Assembly (NCBI GenBank): GCA_017959005.1
Contig: JAGDBO010000004.1
Coordinates: 1-64,000 of the forward strand
DNA: 64,000 bases
Reading direction: 5' to 3'
From: Bacteroidales bacterium
Lineage (GTDB): Bacteria; Bacteroidota; Bacteroidia; Bacteroidales; UBA932
Shown here: positions 34,677 to 43,628 of the stretch, piece after piece
Layout of the letters: the number at the start of each line of letters is the position of its first letter
Numbering within the stretch: position 1 is the stretch's first letter
Translations under genes and position numbers: made by a program
The notes under the pieces: model-generated
Told to the model about the DNA's origin: nothing
Databases searched by the model: none
Seen by the model: the letters and a program-made list of their open reading frames with translations, nothing else

Positions 34677-36818
34677 TTACAATTCTGTAATGCCTAAAGA
34701 TCTCAAATACTCGTAGGTACTATCATAGAATTCAGGAAGTCTTGTTGCATCTTCTGGGAATCCTTCAGAATTAAATCTGTCATTTCCCTCTGGAACGCAG
34801 ATTACAAGACCTTGACGAGCACGTGTTAAGAGAACTCTATAAGCATTGAGCATATACTTTTGGCTTTCTTCATTCCTCTCTGGAATCCATTTGGTTTTTC
34901 CATTGAACTTATAATAACCCCACTTACCATTTTCATATCTCATGTCTGCATCCCAAAGAACACAAGCGTAATCAAGCTCCAATCCTTGAACTTGTATTTC
35001 TGTTGCGGCCTCCTCCAAATAATTAGAAGATCTTACATCATTTTTATCTTCCAAGAACCAATGAACAGCGTTTTCATCACCTTGCCCTAATACATTAACA
35101 GCTTGCGGTTTATAGCGCGCAGCAACTTTTGTAACAAGAATACCTGTTTGTTGAGAACCACGTGCTTTATTCCTTAACCACTTGCGAGCTTTATTAATAT
35201 CTCTAGTAAGAACTATTGGATAGCCCTTCTTTGAAATCTCTTCGTACAAGGAATATGTATTTGTGGAAAGACTTAGTAGAGAATGAACAAAACTTGAAAC
35301 TGTTTCCGCCCTGAAAGAACGGAGACTTACAGCAAGATGTAGTTCATCTGAATAAGTCACATTTTTGTTGTACTGTAAGAGTTCATTAACCCGTCCTTCC
35401 GCATACTCCGCATCTGTTAGCTTGTTGGAAATAAACACTTTCCAATGCGGATAACTATTATTTAAGGCGTCTATCCATTCTGCTATTCCGGCTTCTCCTG
35501 TATTGATTTCTTGCCCTCCACCAACAAGGCAAATGATTACTGCCCAATCTTTTCTTTGATCCAAAGACCAAATTAGAAATTCCGCCTCAGAAACAGGAAA
35601 GTTTGGCACCTTAAGTTTATTGCCATAAGTTCCGCCTCGCTTGAGGTAATTTGCTAAGCGTGAATGTGTCCACGTCCTCTGAGCTTCATCAAATATTGCC
35701 ACATGCTCAACCTCACCATAACCAGAATGTTCTTGTTCAACGGCTTTCGTTGGATCAATTTCAAGAACCCCATTTTCAACTGGATTCTTAATCTTAGCAA
35801 GCATATTGTCTCTGTAACGGTGAATGATTTGGATGAATTCACGAACCTCTCTTCTTGAGTCCGACATGTTTTTATGCTTGCCTGAAGCTCTGATTTTCTT
35901 GTAATTATCTATTGCTAATGCTTCTGTAAGAACAGCAACTAGAGGACCATTTCCAGAAAGATAGACGGCTCCGTTTTCTTTGTCGAGCTCTCCATCTTTG
36001 TATGTTTGCTTGATGGCTACATCAAGTCCAACCAATGTTTTACCAGCTCCAGGAACGCCAGTTACAAAGCATATACTCTTTTGTCCTTTCTCTTTGCTAT
36101 CTTGAATGATTTCAAGTAAGTGTCTAATGGTTGCATCTGTGGAGACTTTGTCAGCTTCATGCCTAGTAATTTCTTCAACAGAATGATTGGTATACAATGC
36201 ACGAGCTGCTTCAACAATTGTTGGTGTAGGAGAATATGGACTTATTACCCATTGTCCTCCCCAACTTTCTGAAGTATAAGGAGTTTTCTTCTGCTCAATA
36301 ATTTCAGATAATAGATATTCCAAATGCTTTTCTCCAGAAATCATCGGGTTTAGAACACCATCGTCATATACTGAATTCTGAACAGATTTCGTATAACGCC
36401 CATACTCCGTAGGTACAAGAACTGGAGCAATTGGCTTATCGGCACTGAACAAATGAAAGTTTTTAAGGTCAAGAGCGTAATCTAATACTTGCTCCAGATC
36501 ATCTTGTAGAGCATCCTTTTTTCCAACCTTGAACTCTAAGCAAAAGATTATTCCCTTGAGAAGCAAAATCACATCTACTCTCTTTCCAAGTCTAGGAATA
36601 GCGTATTCAAAGATGATGTAAGCATCTTCATCTTTCCATCTTTGCAGAATCTCATGCAGAATCCTTATCTCCCCTTCCCAGGCCTCATTTGTAGTTGTTT
36701 GATCAACCCCATGAAAAGCCCTGACCATTCTTCCCAATATTGAATCTTGGCTACTTTCAAGGAAATCCTTAAAAGTAGCCACATATAAACACCTATTAGA
36801 TTTCATACTATTGTTCAT
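34677..36818 (-). CDS. PD-(D/E)XK-like nuclease fused to DUF2075 ATPase
   Basis: Large protein (713 residues; an alternative ATG lies four codons in). The N-terminal part has a restriction-like nuclease signature: LGKRVDVILLL (Asp82) then FCLEFKVG (Glu95, Lys97). The C-terminal two thirds are a DUF2075 superfamily I-like ATPase/helicase, with Walker A GVPGAGKT (254-261) and Walker B IFDEAQR (about 375-380). Motifs near the end include EIQVQGLELDYACVLWD and YRVLLTRARQGLVI. Proteins of this build occur in phage-defence islands. An R2 repeat lies upstream; AT-rich codon use unlike the housekeeping genes. Confidence 0.85.
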   Translation of the reverse strand: MNNSMKSNRCLYVATFKDFLESSQDSILGRMVRAFHGVDQTTTNEAWEGEIRILHEILQRWKDEDAYIIFEYAIPRLGKRVDVILLLKGIIFCLEFKVGKKDALQDDLEQVLDYALDLKNFHLFSADKPIAPVLVPTEYGRYTKSVQNSVYDDGVLNPMISGEKHLEYLLSEIIEQKKTPYTSESWGGQWVISPYSPTPTIVEAARALYTNHSVEEITRHEADKVSTDATIRHLLEIIQDSKEKGQKSICFVTGVPGAGKTLVGLDVAIKQTYKDGELDKENGAVYLSGNGPLVAVLTEALAIDNYKKIRASGKHKNMSDSRREVREFIQIIHRYRDNMLAKIKNPVENGVLEIDPTKAVEQEHSGYGEVEHVAIFDEAQRTWTHSRLANYLKRGGTYGNKLKVPNFPVSEAEFLIWSLDQRKDWAVIICLVGGGQEINTGEAGIAEWIDALNNSYPHWKVFISNKLTDAEYAEGRVNELLQYNKNVTYSDELHLAVSLRSFRAETVSSFVHSLLSLSTNTYSLYEEISKKGYPIVLTRDINKARKWLRNKARGSQQTGILVTKVAARYKPQAVNVLGQGDENAVHWFLEDKNDVRSSNYLEEAATEIQVQGLELDYACVLWDADMRYENGKWGYYKFNGKTKWIPERNEESQKYMLNAYRVLLTRARQGLVICVPEGNDRFNSEGFPEDATRLPEFYDSTYEYLRSLGITEL

Positions 36819-36875
36819 CTTTACAAAGATATTGCTTCTGAACGAGATAACAAAAGGCTTAAAATGGTTAAACTT

Positions 36876-36963
36876 GGGATAATTCCAGAATTATCCCAAA
36901 AATTTACGTTTTTGCAAGATATGCAAATGAGTAAATTTTTGATACAATCTTACGACTATCCCT
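36876..36963 (+). repeat. R2 palindromic repeat, copy B (longest form)
   Basis: Begins with the palindrome GGGATAAT / ATTATCCC, then TTTACGTTTTTGCA and TGCAAATGAGTAAA as near-perfect arms around a 5-nt loop, then TTTTTGATACAATCTTACGA and CTATCCC. Confidence 0.82.
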
Positions 36964-37152
36964 CATTCTTAGGCTGTGAAGTTTCTTTTTTTCTTCCTGG
37001 ATATTTGTTTTTAATGTATTAGCTTTGTCTCCAGAAACAGTGCCCTGGGAAGTAGCTGTGTCATTTCCCTCGCCCGCAAGGGTTCCAACAGTGTCTGTCC
37101 TATTGTTGGAGGCACTGTTTTTTTCTGCAAAGGAACAGCAAAGACTTGACAA
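36904..37152 (-). pseudogene. Remnant resembling the tail of a phage barnase/EndoU-like (PBECR) nuclease
   Basis: The open frame contains NSASNNRTDTVGTLAGEG and NDTATSQGTVSGDK, which I recall as the low-complexity tail after the nuclease domain of phage-encoded PBECR proteins in Bacteroidales. No nuclease domain is left upstream; the frame opens at TTG and its end runs into R2 copy B. I take it as a degraded phage-derived piece, not a working gene. Confidence 0.4.
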
Positions 37153-37164
37153 GTTTTGTCAAGT
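37144..37164. repeat. Perfect inverted repeat ACTTGACA / TGTCAAGT
   Basis: 8-bp arms around a 5-base loop at the edge of the phage-like remnant. It could be an operator or a terminator stem; a GTTGTCAAAA direct motif near 43870 is similar. Confidence 0.5.
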
Positions 37165-37191
37165 GATAAAATAATGCTGGCAGAATTCAAC

Positions 37192-37260
37192 TTACAAAAG
37201 CGTAAATCATTACAGAATTATCCTGCATTTGAGTAAATTTTTGGTACAATCTTACAATTC
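37192..37260 (+). repeat. R2 palindromic repeat, copy C
   Basis: Starts with CTTACAAAAGCGTAAAT, the reverse complement of the tail of copy A, and continues with GCATTTGAGTAAATTTTTGG and TACAATCTTAC. Confidence 0.78.
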
Positions 37261-37367
37261 GCACAAAAATCTTCAAAAAAGGCTCAAAGATAATTCCGCA
37301 AAAAGAACTATAATACTTTCGCTTTTTAATGCAGCTCCTCAGTTAAAAATTGAATTACTTAGCAGAC

Positions 37368-37537
37368 ATGAAGAAGGCAAAAAGAAAATATGAATACATT
37401 TACATCCCGCCAGAGAATACGGGCTCAGAGTTGTATCATGGTATAAAGACTTTTTTGATGATCACAACCACCATCGTAGTCATCAAGGCATCAACCATAT
37501 GGTTCCCGATAAGATCTACCTGAAAGATGTCGCATAA
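37368..37537 (+). pseudogene. C-terminal fragment of an IS3-type transposase (frameshifted)
   Basis: Translation gives KRKYEYIYIPPENTGSELYH then, after a one-base shift in a T tract near 37451-37456, FFDDHNHHRSHQGINHMVP and DKIYLKDVA with a stop. The HHRSHQGIN segment is the end of the rve/DDE integrase core of IS3-family transposases. The rest of the element is gone. No function is expected. Confidence 0.75.
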
Positions 37538-37580
37538 TATTAACTAACAACAAACAGGTAGCTGTTAAAAGACGAGATTA

Positions 37581-39014
37581 TTATAAAAGCCCTAACTTCG
37601 AAAGTTGTTGAACTACGTCTTCCTTGTCAATTTTAAAAACAGACGCGATAACGTCACTTGAACACCCTCTTTCCTCATAAAGTGTTTTTAAGAGCTTATT
37701 GTCAGCCTCCGACCAAGAAATAAACTCTAATGAATTAAATACTGGTTTAAAATCCATTGTATCCTCAATAAGGTGTAGCTCGTCCGTTCCCTCTGTATAG
37801 TTATTTTCTACAGGGCTGGTCGTTATCTCTTTGCTAATAAGAACCTCATGAGGGGAATTCTTCTTATTTGATCCAATAAAATAATTTTCCCAAGGCCTAT
37901 TTTCATTAGGAAGTCCAAACTTCAAACAAGATCCCACATTATCTAGAATAATACACTTCGTTTTACCCTCTGTAGGCCTCAACCCACGCCCAACTTGTTG
38001 AAGATATTTTACTAAAGATCTGGTCGGTCTTGCCAGTTGAATAAACTCAATATCAGGACAATCAAAGCCTTCTGAAAAAATATCTACATTTACAATGATA
38101 TCAATGAGCCCGTTTTTAAAGCGTTTGACATATAATCTTCGAATATCCCTAGGCGTTGTTGCATCAATTGCTACAATGTTAACTCCGGCCTTTTTATATT
38201 CTTCGCATATATGTTCACTATGTTTTCTACTAATAGAATAAATTATTCCTTTTTTCCCCTTCGCCAATTTTTGATAACTATCAAGTAATCTTGCGCGAAT
38301 TTGTAAAGTGTCCATTTCCCTCTCAAGTGCTGAAATTTTGTAATCTCCTTCAATGTCATATTCTTTAATTGTTGAAATTCTTTGAACTTCTATACTTTCA
38401 TTCCTCACAGAATAGAAATTATACGGAGACAACCATCCTTCAGCTATAAAAACTTTTATGGGCTCAGAAGTGATTAATTTATCAAAAATAGTAAGAAAAC
38501 CCTCACCGTTCATTCTCCATGGTGTTGCAGTTACGCCTAATTTCTTTGCACCAGGAAACAATTGCCAAAGTTTCTTATAAGAACTTGCAATTGAATGGTG
38601 GGCTTCATCTATAATGATAAAACGAATATCAAGGTCTCTTATAACACTATTATTTGTATGATGAGCTATTGTCTGTATTGAGGCAACTTGCACATATTGT
38701 CGCAAATCTCTCTTTCGTCCGCCAGCAAATATTCCATGAGAAATACTATAGCGTTGTAGGTTCTCACTAATTTGATCTATTAATTCTATTCTGTGTGCAA
38801 CTATTAAGACGCGACAATTTATTGATCTTAAGGCACTCCAGGCCTTAATATCACTTATAATAGAGGAAAATAAACGAGTTTTCCCCGTGCCCGTTGGCAT
38901 CTGAAAAAGAACATTACTACATTCACTCCAAGCAGAAAAAATCTCCTTTTTTGCTTTTTGTTGATATGGCCGCAGGGTTCTATCTTCTCGGAAAATACTC
39001 TTAAAGTCGTACAT
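37581..39014 (-). CDS. SF2 DEAD/DEAH-box helicase of the defence module
   Basis: From ATG 39014 the 477-residue product has the helicase core: RPYQQKA (Q-motif-like), MPTGTGKT (39-46), DEAH (136-139), GVTATPWR, and the C-terminal motifs FSEGFDCPDIEF and QQVGRGLRP. It resembles RadD and the translocase part of type I/III restriction enzymes. A TTG start at 39047 would overlap the upstream gene by 17 bp. Last gene of a three-gene minus-strand operon with the nuclease-DGQHR gene and the adenine methylase, so a translocase role in restriction or defence is likely (inference). Confidence 0.85.
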   Translation of the reverse strand: MYDFKSIFREDRTLRPYQQKAKKEIFSAWSECSNVLFQMPTGTGKTRLFSSIISDIKAWSALRSINCRVLIVAHRIELIDQISENLQRYSISHGIFAGGRKRDLRQYVQVASIQTIAHHTNNSVIRDLDIRFIIIDEAHHSIASSYKKLWQLFPGAKKLGVTATPWRMNGEGFLTIFDKLITSEPIKVFIAEGWLSPYNFYSVRNESIEVQRISTIKEYDIEGDYKISALEREMDTLQIRARLLDSYQKLAKGKKGIIYSISRKHSEHICEEYKKAGVNIVAIDATTPRDIRRLYVKRFKNGLIDIIVNVDIFSEGFDCPDIEFIQLARPTRSLVKYLQQVGRGLRPTEGKTKCIILDNVGSCLKFGLPNENRPWENYFIGSNKKNSPHEVLISKEITTSPVENNYTEGTDELHLIEDTMDFKPVFNSLEFISWSEADNKLLKTLYEERGCSSDVIASVFKIDKEDVVQQLSKLGLL

Positions 39015-39030
39015 ATGGAAAATACAAAGA

Positions 39031-41334
39031 CTAATCCGTTGTAGCAAACTGAGCTAAATGATCACGAATGACCCATAATTTGTCTATGTCGGATTGTGTG
39101 AGAGCGTCTTGTTTTTTACCTTTTGGACTATCAGCAACCGTCATCCAACTAAGCTTTTCTTTCCTGGTTTTAAAGGTATCTCCAATAGACATTTGGATTG
39201 AGAATGCTTCAGAGAATTTAGGACTGCTGAAGTTTTTCTCAATAATGCTCTTATAATCTGATATATCAAGATAATCTTTCCAGTCATAATTATCCAACGA
39301 GTCCGCATCATTATCACCTATTTGTTTTATTATTCTCGCCTCACAATCATTTTTTATTTGTAAAATAGAATTTTCCCAACGCTCCCCGAGCACTTCTTCC
39401 AAACAACTAAAGACCACATTTCTTAGTAAATCCTTTATTTCCAATTTTAACTTTTGGCCGGATTTTTGAAGATCTTCATCCTGAGTTTCTCTCCACTGAA
39501 CAAGTTCTTCTGGGAGATAATTCTGGTATTTTTTTGAAACCAGGTCTTGAAACAAACGGAGCCAGTATGTATCTGCGCCTTGTCCAAGCCTTCCTTTTAA
39601 ACCTCCACTTTCCACATCAGACAATTCATTAAGAGCTTGCCCCAGAGCACTAAAATATGGAGAAATAGCTTTGATTCTTTCTTGAATTGATGATCTCTTG
39701 TTAATCACATCTGTTTTAATCAGATATCGATGAATAGAGCCAACTAGGGCGATAATAGCGAAAGTAGCTCTATTAGAGAACAAGTAATCCTTTTTTTTAT
39801 CATCCTCCAAAACCTCTTCTAAAATAGAATAGGCACCATTAACAAATTGTGCTATCTTTCTCCTAGCACATTTCATCTCCTCATCACTGTTCGTGTTATT
39901 TGTGTCATAAATACAGCAATCCGTGTCTCCAATATATTTTGTTGGCGTCGCAGAAGGAATCAGACCAGATTTTCCAAAGGCTGTATCGAACGGTTTGAAT
40001 GCCAAAGTAGCTCCATCCTCTCCCACTGAAATTTTGTTATAAAGAACATAATTAGAATTTGAAGCTAATTCTTTTATTATAGAAGAACGAAGCGCTTTCA
40101 TTCTGGAATCTATTCTTGAAGCGTTCCAGTAAAGGTCCTCTTCCAAGTCCAAGCGTAAGCTAGGACTCACAGCCTTCTGATTCTCATTAATATCCATAAA
40201 AAGTTTTAACTGATCCTCTGATGGCATTTTTTCAAAAGCAACAACAGGAATAGTACTCTTATCTTTGTAGTCAGAAGCTGCATATCCATAAAGTCGGTGT
40301 TGACCGTCTATTATGTATGCTATGCCGTAAGCATTAGGTATCTGTAACATACCCAATCGAGACTTCGAATCATAGGAACGGGTTGATGGTTCAAAAGAGG
40401 TTTCCAATTTTTTTGTAGCACCACTAAAATTTATAATAATGGAATTGGGGAAGTAGCCTCCTTCGTTAATGAATTTTGTTATTCCTTTTAAACGGCTAGG
40501 CACTAAAAGTCTCTGATATGTCGGAGCCATTGAATCGTTAACTCTAGTACGATGGAGAATAAAACCAATCTTGAGAAGAGTACTTGGTTCTATTGAAAAA
40601 AGATAATACTTCTGCCCCCCCATATTACCCTGTAGTGCCGGAATGGAAATCCTATCGTTATTTATCAACTCATCTTTAAACATAAGTCCGTAAAATTGAT
40701 AGATCACAGACTCTTTATAAGATTTTATCAAATTTGATATATAGTCATATGTATTATCATTCAAGTGGAAAATTTTATTATTTCTCATTCGCCCTTGGTC
40801 TTCGTCTCCGATTCTGTAATTGCGTGTTGCAAAAATAAATCTTACCTTTTTGGATGAACCATAAATTTGGCGAAGAGCTTTTATAACCCCGTCCTTGTAT
40901 CGACACATGACATCTATCTCATCTTTAAAATGCCCACTCCTTGGGTTTTTCGCAGCTTTGCATTCAACCACAAAAATAGCATCAACTCCAACGGCTAGAA
41001 CATCTATTTGATGATGATCAGAACTATCACTGCTCCAAGGTATAGACAATTTTTCATCGCTATTCAAGCAGCGAAAACCAAGCTTATAAAACATACACCA
41101 AATGTCATCCTCAAACAAATCGCCTGTTTCTTTTGGACGACTCATTCTTACTTTCTTTTTAAGTGTGTGTATGACTTCATATCCCCGCTCCTCAAAAGCC
41201 TCACGTTCATTGTGAGGCACACTAATATTGACATTTTTCGAATTTTTTGCCTTGAATTTTGCGGCAAGCATTTCAGGATTATCTGTCATGTGTTTTTTTA
41301 ATTCAGCTACTTGAATTTCATTGAGGAATGCCAT
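39031..41334 (-). CDS. PD-(D/E)XK nuclease + DGQHR (DndB-like) domain protein
   Basis: Protein of 767 residues. Residues about 70-180 carry a restriction-like nuclease signature: HHQIDVLAVG with Asp111, then FVVECKAAKN with Glu124 and Lys126. The middle holds the eponymous IDGQHRLYGY (DGQHR at 343-347) followed by FMDINENQKAVSPS, characteristic of DGQHR proteins including DndB, the regulator of DNA phosphorothioation. The long helical C-terminus (about 450-767) is not recognised. No dndACDE-like genes are present. Operon order: methylase, this gene, helicase. I infer the nuclease subunit of a modification-linked defence system. Confidence 0.82.
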   Translation of the reverse strand: MAFLNEIQVAELKKHMTDNPEMLAAKFKAKNSKNVNISVPHNEREAFEERGYEVIHTLKKKVRMSRPKETGDLFEDDIWCMFYKLGFRCLNSDEKLSIPWSSDSSDHHQIDVLAVGVDAIFVVECKAAKNPRSGHFKDEIDVMCRYKDGVIKALRQIYGSSKKVRFIFATRNYRIGDEDQGRMRNNKIFHLNDNTYDYISNLIKSYKESVIYQFYGLMFKDELINNDRISIPALQGNMGGQKYYLFSIEPSTLLKIGFILHRTRVNDSMAPTYQRLLVPSRLKGITKFINEGGYFPNSIIINFSGATKKLETSFEPSTRSYDSKSRLGMLQIPNAYGIAYIIDGQHRLYGYAASDYKDKSTIPVVAFEKMPSEDQLKLFMDINENQKAVSPSLRLDLEEDLYWNASRIDSRMKALRSSIIKELASNSNYVLYNKISVGEDGATLAFKPFDTAFGKSGLIPSATPTKYIGDTDCCIYDTNNTNSDEEMKCARRKIAQFVNGAYSILEEVLEDDKKKDYLFSNRATFAIIALVGSIHRYLIKTDVINKRSSIQERIKAISPYFSALGQALNELSDVESGGLKGRLGQGADTYWLRLFQDLVSKKYQNYLPEELVQWRETQDEDLQKSGQKLKLEIKDLLRNVVFSCLEEVLGERWENSILQIKNDCEARIIKQIGDNDADSLDNYDWKDYLDISDYKSIIEKNFSSPKFSEAFSIQMSIGDTFKTRKEKLSWMTVADSPKGKKQDALTQSDIDKLWVIRDHLAQFATTD

Positions 41335-41354
41335 AATATATCAATTTAAAGATA

Positions 41355-42251
41355 TTATTTATAATTACGTATAACTACTTCTGTGGTCTCTTTCCTGCGG
41401 TCACCATGCGCGTTAATAAATCTTTTCGCCTTTACTCTACAACAGTCATATCCTTTATATAACTGTTCAAAATATGAAGATCCGTCTTCATTCTTACAAT
41501 CAGAGTTGCTTAACATAAAATAGCCCCCCTTACGAGATATTGTATCACAAAACTCCTTTAAATGTTCTTGCTCTTCTTTTTCAAAGGGAGAATTCGAATA
41601 TTGGCTAAAATAGGAAGTTACACTGACTGGCAAATATGGAGGATCTAGGTATACGAAAGTTTTTTGGTAATTTCGGAGGTGCTTTGTAACAATTTGATAG
41701 GGGCCACATAGAATAGAAATATCCCTTGTGTTCAATATTTGATGGTCTGCAAGAATAAGATCTTTATTGAAAATATGATTTCCTGAATAACCATAAGGCA
41801 CATTAAAACCGGAATCGGAATTAACTCGATAAAGTCCATTAAAACAAGTATGATTTAAGAAAAAGAACAATGCCGCTTGTCGTAATATGGATTTATTATG
41901 CCGATTATATGATTGTCTTATGTAATAATAGTATTGTTTCTTTTCAGCATCCCCCAAAGACATGAATTTACGATCAATTCTCTCAAGAGATTTAATTAAC
42001 TTGTCTGGATCAGACTTTATCAAACGATAGCAAGCAATAAGATCTTCGTTGATATCATTAATAATAACGCGCTTAATATTTGGATAATGATTCAAAACAT
42101 AGAATAACAGGGCTCCACCACCTACAAATGGCTCCACGTAGGTAACATTCTCTTTGCTCAAAAAAGAATGAGGTAGAAGTTTGTCAATTTGACCAAGGAG
42201 GGCTCCTTTTCCTCCCGCCCATTTAACAAAAGGTTTTGACCGATATTCCAT
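41355..42251 (-). CDS. D12-class N6-adenine DNA methyltransferase (Dam/DpnM-like)
   Basis: Methylates adenine in a short DNA target using S-adenosylmethionine. The 298-residue protein has KWAGGK (10-15), the SAM motif EPFVGGGA (40-47), and the catalytic DPPY (203-206), the order of alpha-class MTases such as Dam and M.DpnII. NHTCFNGLYRVN lies in the target-recognition region as in Dam, so GATC is a plausible target. It is the first gene of the operon, 20 bp upstream of the nuclease-DGQHR gene, and probably provides self-protection. A clear promoter and tandem inverted repeats precede it. Confidence 0.93.
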   Translation of the reverse strand: MEYRSKPFVKWAGGKGALLGQIDKLLPHSFLSKENVTYVEPFVGGGALLFYVLNHYPNIKRVIINDINEDLIACYRLIKSDPDKLIKSLERIDRKFMSLGDAEKKQYYYYIRQSYNRHNKSILRQAALFFFLNHTCFNGLYRVNSDSGFNVPYGYSGNHIFNKDLILADHQILNTRDISILCGPYQIVTKHLRNYQKTFVYLDPPYLPVSVTSYFSQYSNSPFEKEEQEHLKEFCDTISRKGGYFMLSNSDCKNEDGSSYFEQLYKGYDCCRVKAKRFINAHGDRRKETTEVVIRNYK

Positions 42252-42289
42252 TTTCAGCCTCTCTGTTCTTTGTGTTGTAGCGTTTCCGA

Positions 42290-42337
42290 AAGTTATGCTT
42301 TTATTTATAACAAAGTTATGCTTTTATTTATAACAAA
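42290..42337. repeat. 23-bp tandem duplication with inverted repeats upstream of the methylase
   Basis: AGTTATGCTTTTATTTATAA occurs twice with a 23-bp period. Each copy holds the inverted pair GTTAT / ATAAC. The duplication contains the -7 box of the operon promoter, so it may be an operator. Confidence 0.8.
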
Positions 42338-42342
42338 ACAAA
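42311..42342 (-). promoter_or_regulatory. Promoter of the methylase-DGQHR-helicase operon
   Basis: Minus strand: TTTG (42339-42342), a 20-bp spacer and TAACTTTG (42311-42318) match the Bacteroidota -33/-7 consensus. The methylase ATG lies 60 bp downstream. The second duplicate carries TAACTTTC and should be weaker. Confidence 0.65.
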
Positions 42343-42448
42343 GATTTTAATCAAAAGATTGCTGCCTTTGAGAACATGCAGACCAAATCAAATTTACAAT
42401 TAGCATTCATATCTGATTCATTCATAAGCTTATATTGAACCCATGTAT

Positions 42449-42487
42449 GGAAAGACACTAGACTCTGTCATAAGAAAGCATTTATAA
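42449..42487 (+). pseudogene. 3'-end fragment of a GIY-YIG/DUF4357 gene
   Basis: Reads GKTLDSVIRKHL and a stop, nearly the same as the last residues (GNTLDSVIRKHLKI) of the intact gene ending at 43608. The similarity continues past the stop into R2 copy D, matching the sequence past 43608 into copy E. It is the right end of a lost upstream copy. Confidence 0.8.
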
Positions 42488-42512
42488 TCTAAAGTGATTT
42501 CATACATCCTAC

Positions 42513-42562
42513 GTACAATTCCAAAATCATCCCCAAAATTTACGCTTTTGTAGGATAATTCC
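42513..42562 (+). repeat. R2 palindromic repeat, copy D; part of a ~105-bp direct repeat
   Basis: GTACAATTCCAAAATCATCC then AAAATTTACGCTTTTGTAGG. Region 42447-42553 is a direct repeat of about 43562-43669 (copy E). The rest of the 42252-42765 gap is AT-rich with no gene seen. Confidence 0.8.
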
Positions 42563-42765
42563 GGAAGTTTGGGGATATTTCTATCATAATGATATAATTA
42601 TTATAGAATGGCGTAACATCTCATAATGTCTTTTAATAATCTTTGAGTATTGCTTAGACAGTCTTTATTGAAAAAACTATTCGAACCATAGAGGTATTTT
42701 ATTACAAAGGTTGAAGCAATTATTGTTTTTCTTATTTTTACGCAGTTATAATCATTCATTTTCTA

Positions 42766-43608
42766 ATGGGAAAGACTGTTACGACTTACTTGATAAATGG
42801 AGATCCTAAAGGGACCCGTTATGTTTTTATTGGTAGTGACATATTCAGAATGTATGTTATTCCCAGAACTAAACTGGAAATACTGAACGAGGAAAAATAT
42901 CTAAAATTTTCACGGCCTGCATTGTATATACTTTTAGGAGAAAATGAAGATACTAAACCCAAAGCTTATATAGGACAAACAGAAAACTTTCGGGAACGAG
43001 TCAAAACGCATGATAATAAAAAGGACTTCTGGAACAAAGTTTTGTTGTTCATTTCCACATCTGATGCCGCTTTAACTAGTAGCTCTATAAAATACCTGGA
43101 ATATTGTGCTATTAGAGATGCGAAGAAAACAGACAATTATGTTCTTAATGAGAATAAACAGGTTCCTAAAGAACCTATTTTACCAGAACACCAAAAGGCT
43201 CCAATAGATGATTTCTATCAGGATGTCAAGTTTTTAACATCTTTTTATGGTTGTACTATCTTTGATAATACCGGTTCTAGCAAAGTAAAGTTATTCTATA
43301 CTAAAGGAAGAGGATGCGATGCCAAAGGCATTTACAATGATGAAGGCTTTACCGTTCTAAAATCTAGTATTCTCGCAGAGACTACGGTTCCGTCATTTAA
43401 GTGGGCGTCAAAACGTGAAAAGCTCCTGTCAAACTTTGCGCAAAAACGGCCAGACGGAAAATATATTCTTTTGGCTGATAAGACCTTTTCTAGTCCAAGC
43501 ACTGCAGCTGATTTCTGTATAGGAAGCTGTAATAATGGATGGCTCCTTTGGAAAGATAAAGATGGAAACACTTTAGACTCTGTCATAAGAAAGCATCTTA
43601 AAATCTAA
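42766..43608 (+). CDS. GIY-YIG nuclease with C-terminal DUF4357
   Basis: Protein of 280 residues. The GIY-YIG nuclease motif appears as ALYILLG (LYI at 53-55) and AYIGQTENFRERVKTH (YIG at 68-70), with the conserved Arg of the catalytic helix at about 76. The C-terminus (about 220-275; STAADFCIGSCNNGWLLWKD) is DUF4357, a small domain commonly paired with GIY-YIG or methylase proteins in restriction-like loci. The gene stands alone between two direct repeats (42447-42553 and 43562-43669). Codon use is AT-rich like the rest of the island. Confidence 0.88.
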   Translation: MGKTVTTYLINGDPKGTRYVFIGSDIFRMYVIPRTKLEILNEEKYLKFSRPALYILLGENEDTKPKAYIGQTENFRERVKTHDNKKDFWNKVLLFISTSDAALTSSSIKYLEYCAIRDAKKTDNYVLNENKQVPKEPILPEHQKAPIDDFYQDVKFLTSFYGCTIFDNTGSSKVKLFYTKGRGCDAKGIYNDEGFTVLKSSILAETTVPSFKWASKREKLLSNFAQKRPDGKYILLADKTFSSPSTAADFCIGSCNNGWLLWKDKDGNTLDSVIRKHLKI

Positions 43609-43628
43609 TGTGATTTCATATTTCCTTT

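Noticed and set aside
37581-42251. Classical Dnd phosphorothioation system
   Set aside because: DGQHR is shared with DndB, but no DndA, C, D or E homologue is present and a DNA adenine methylase takes their place.
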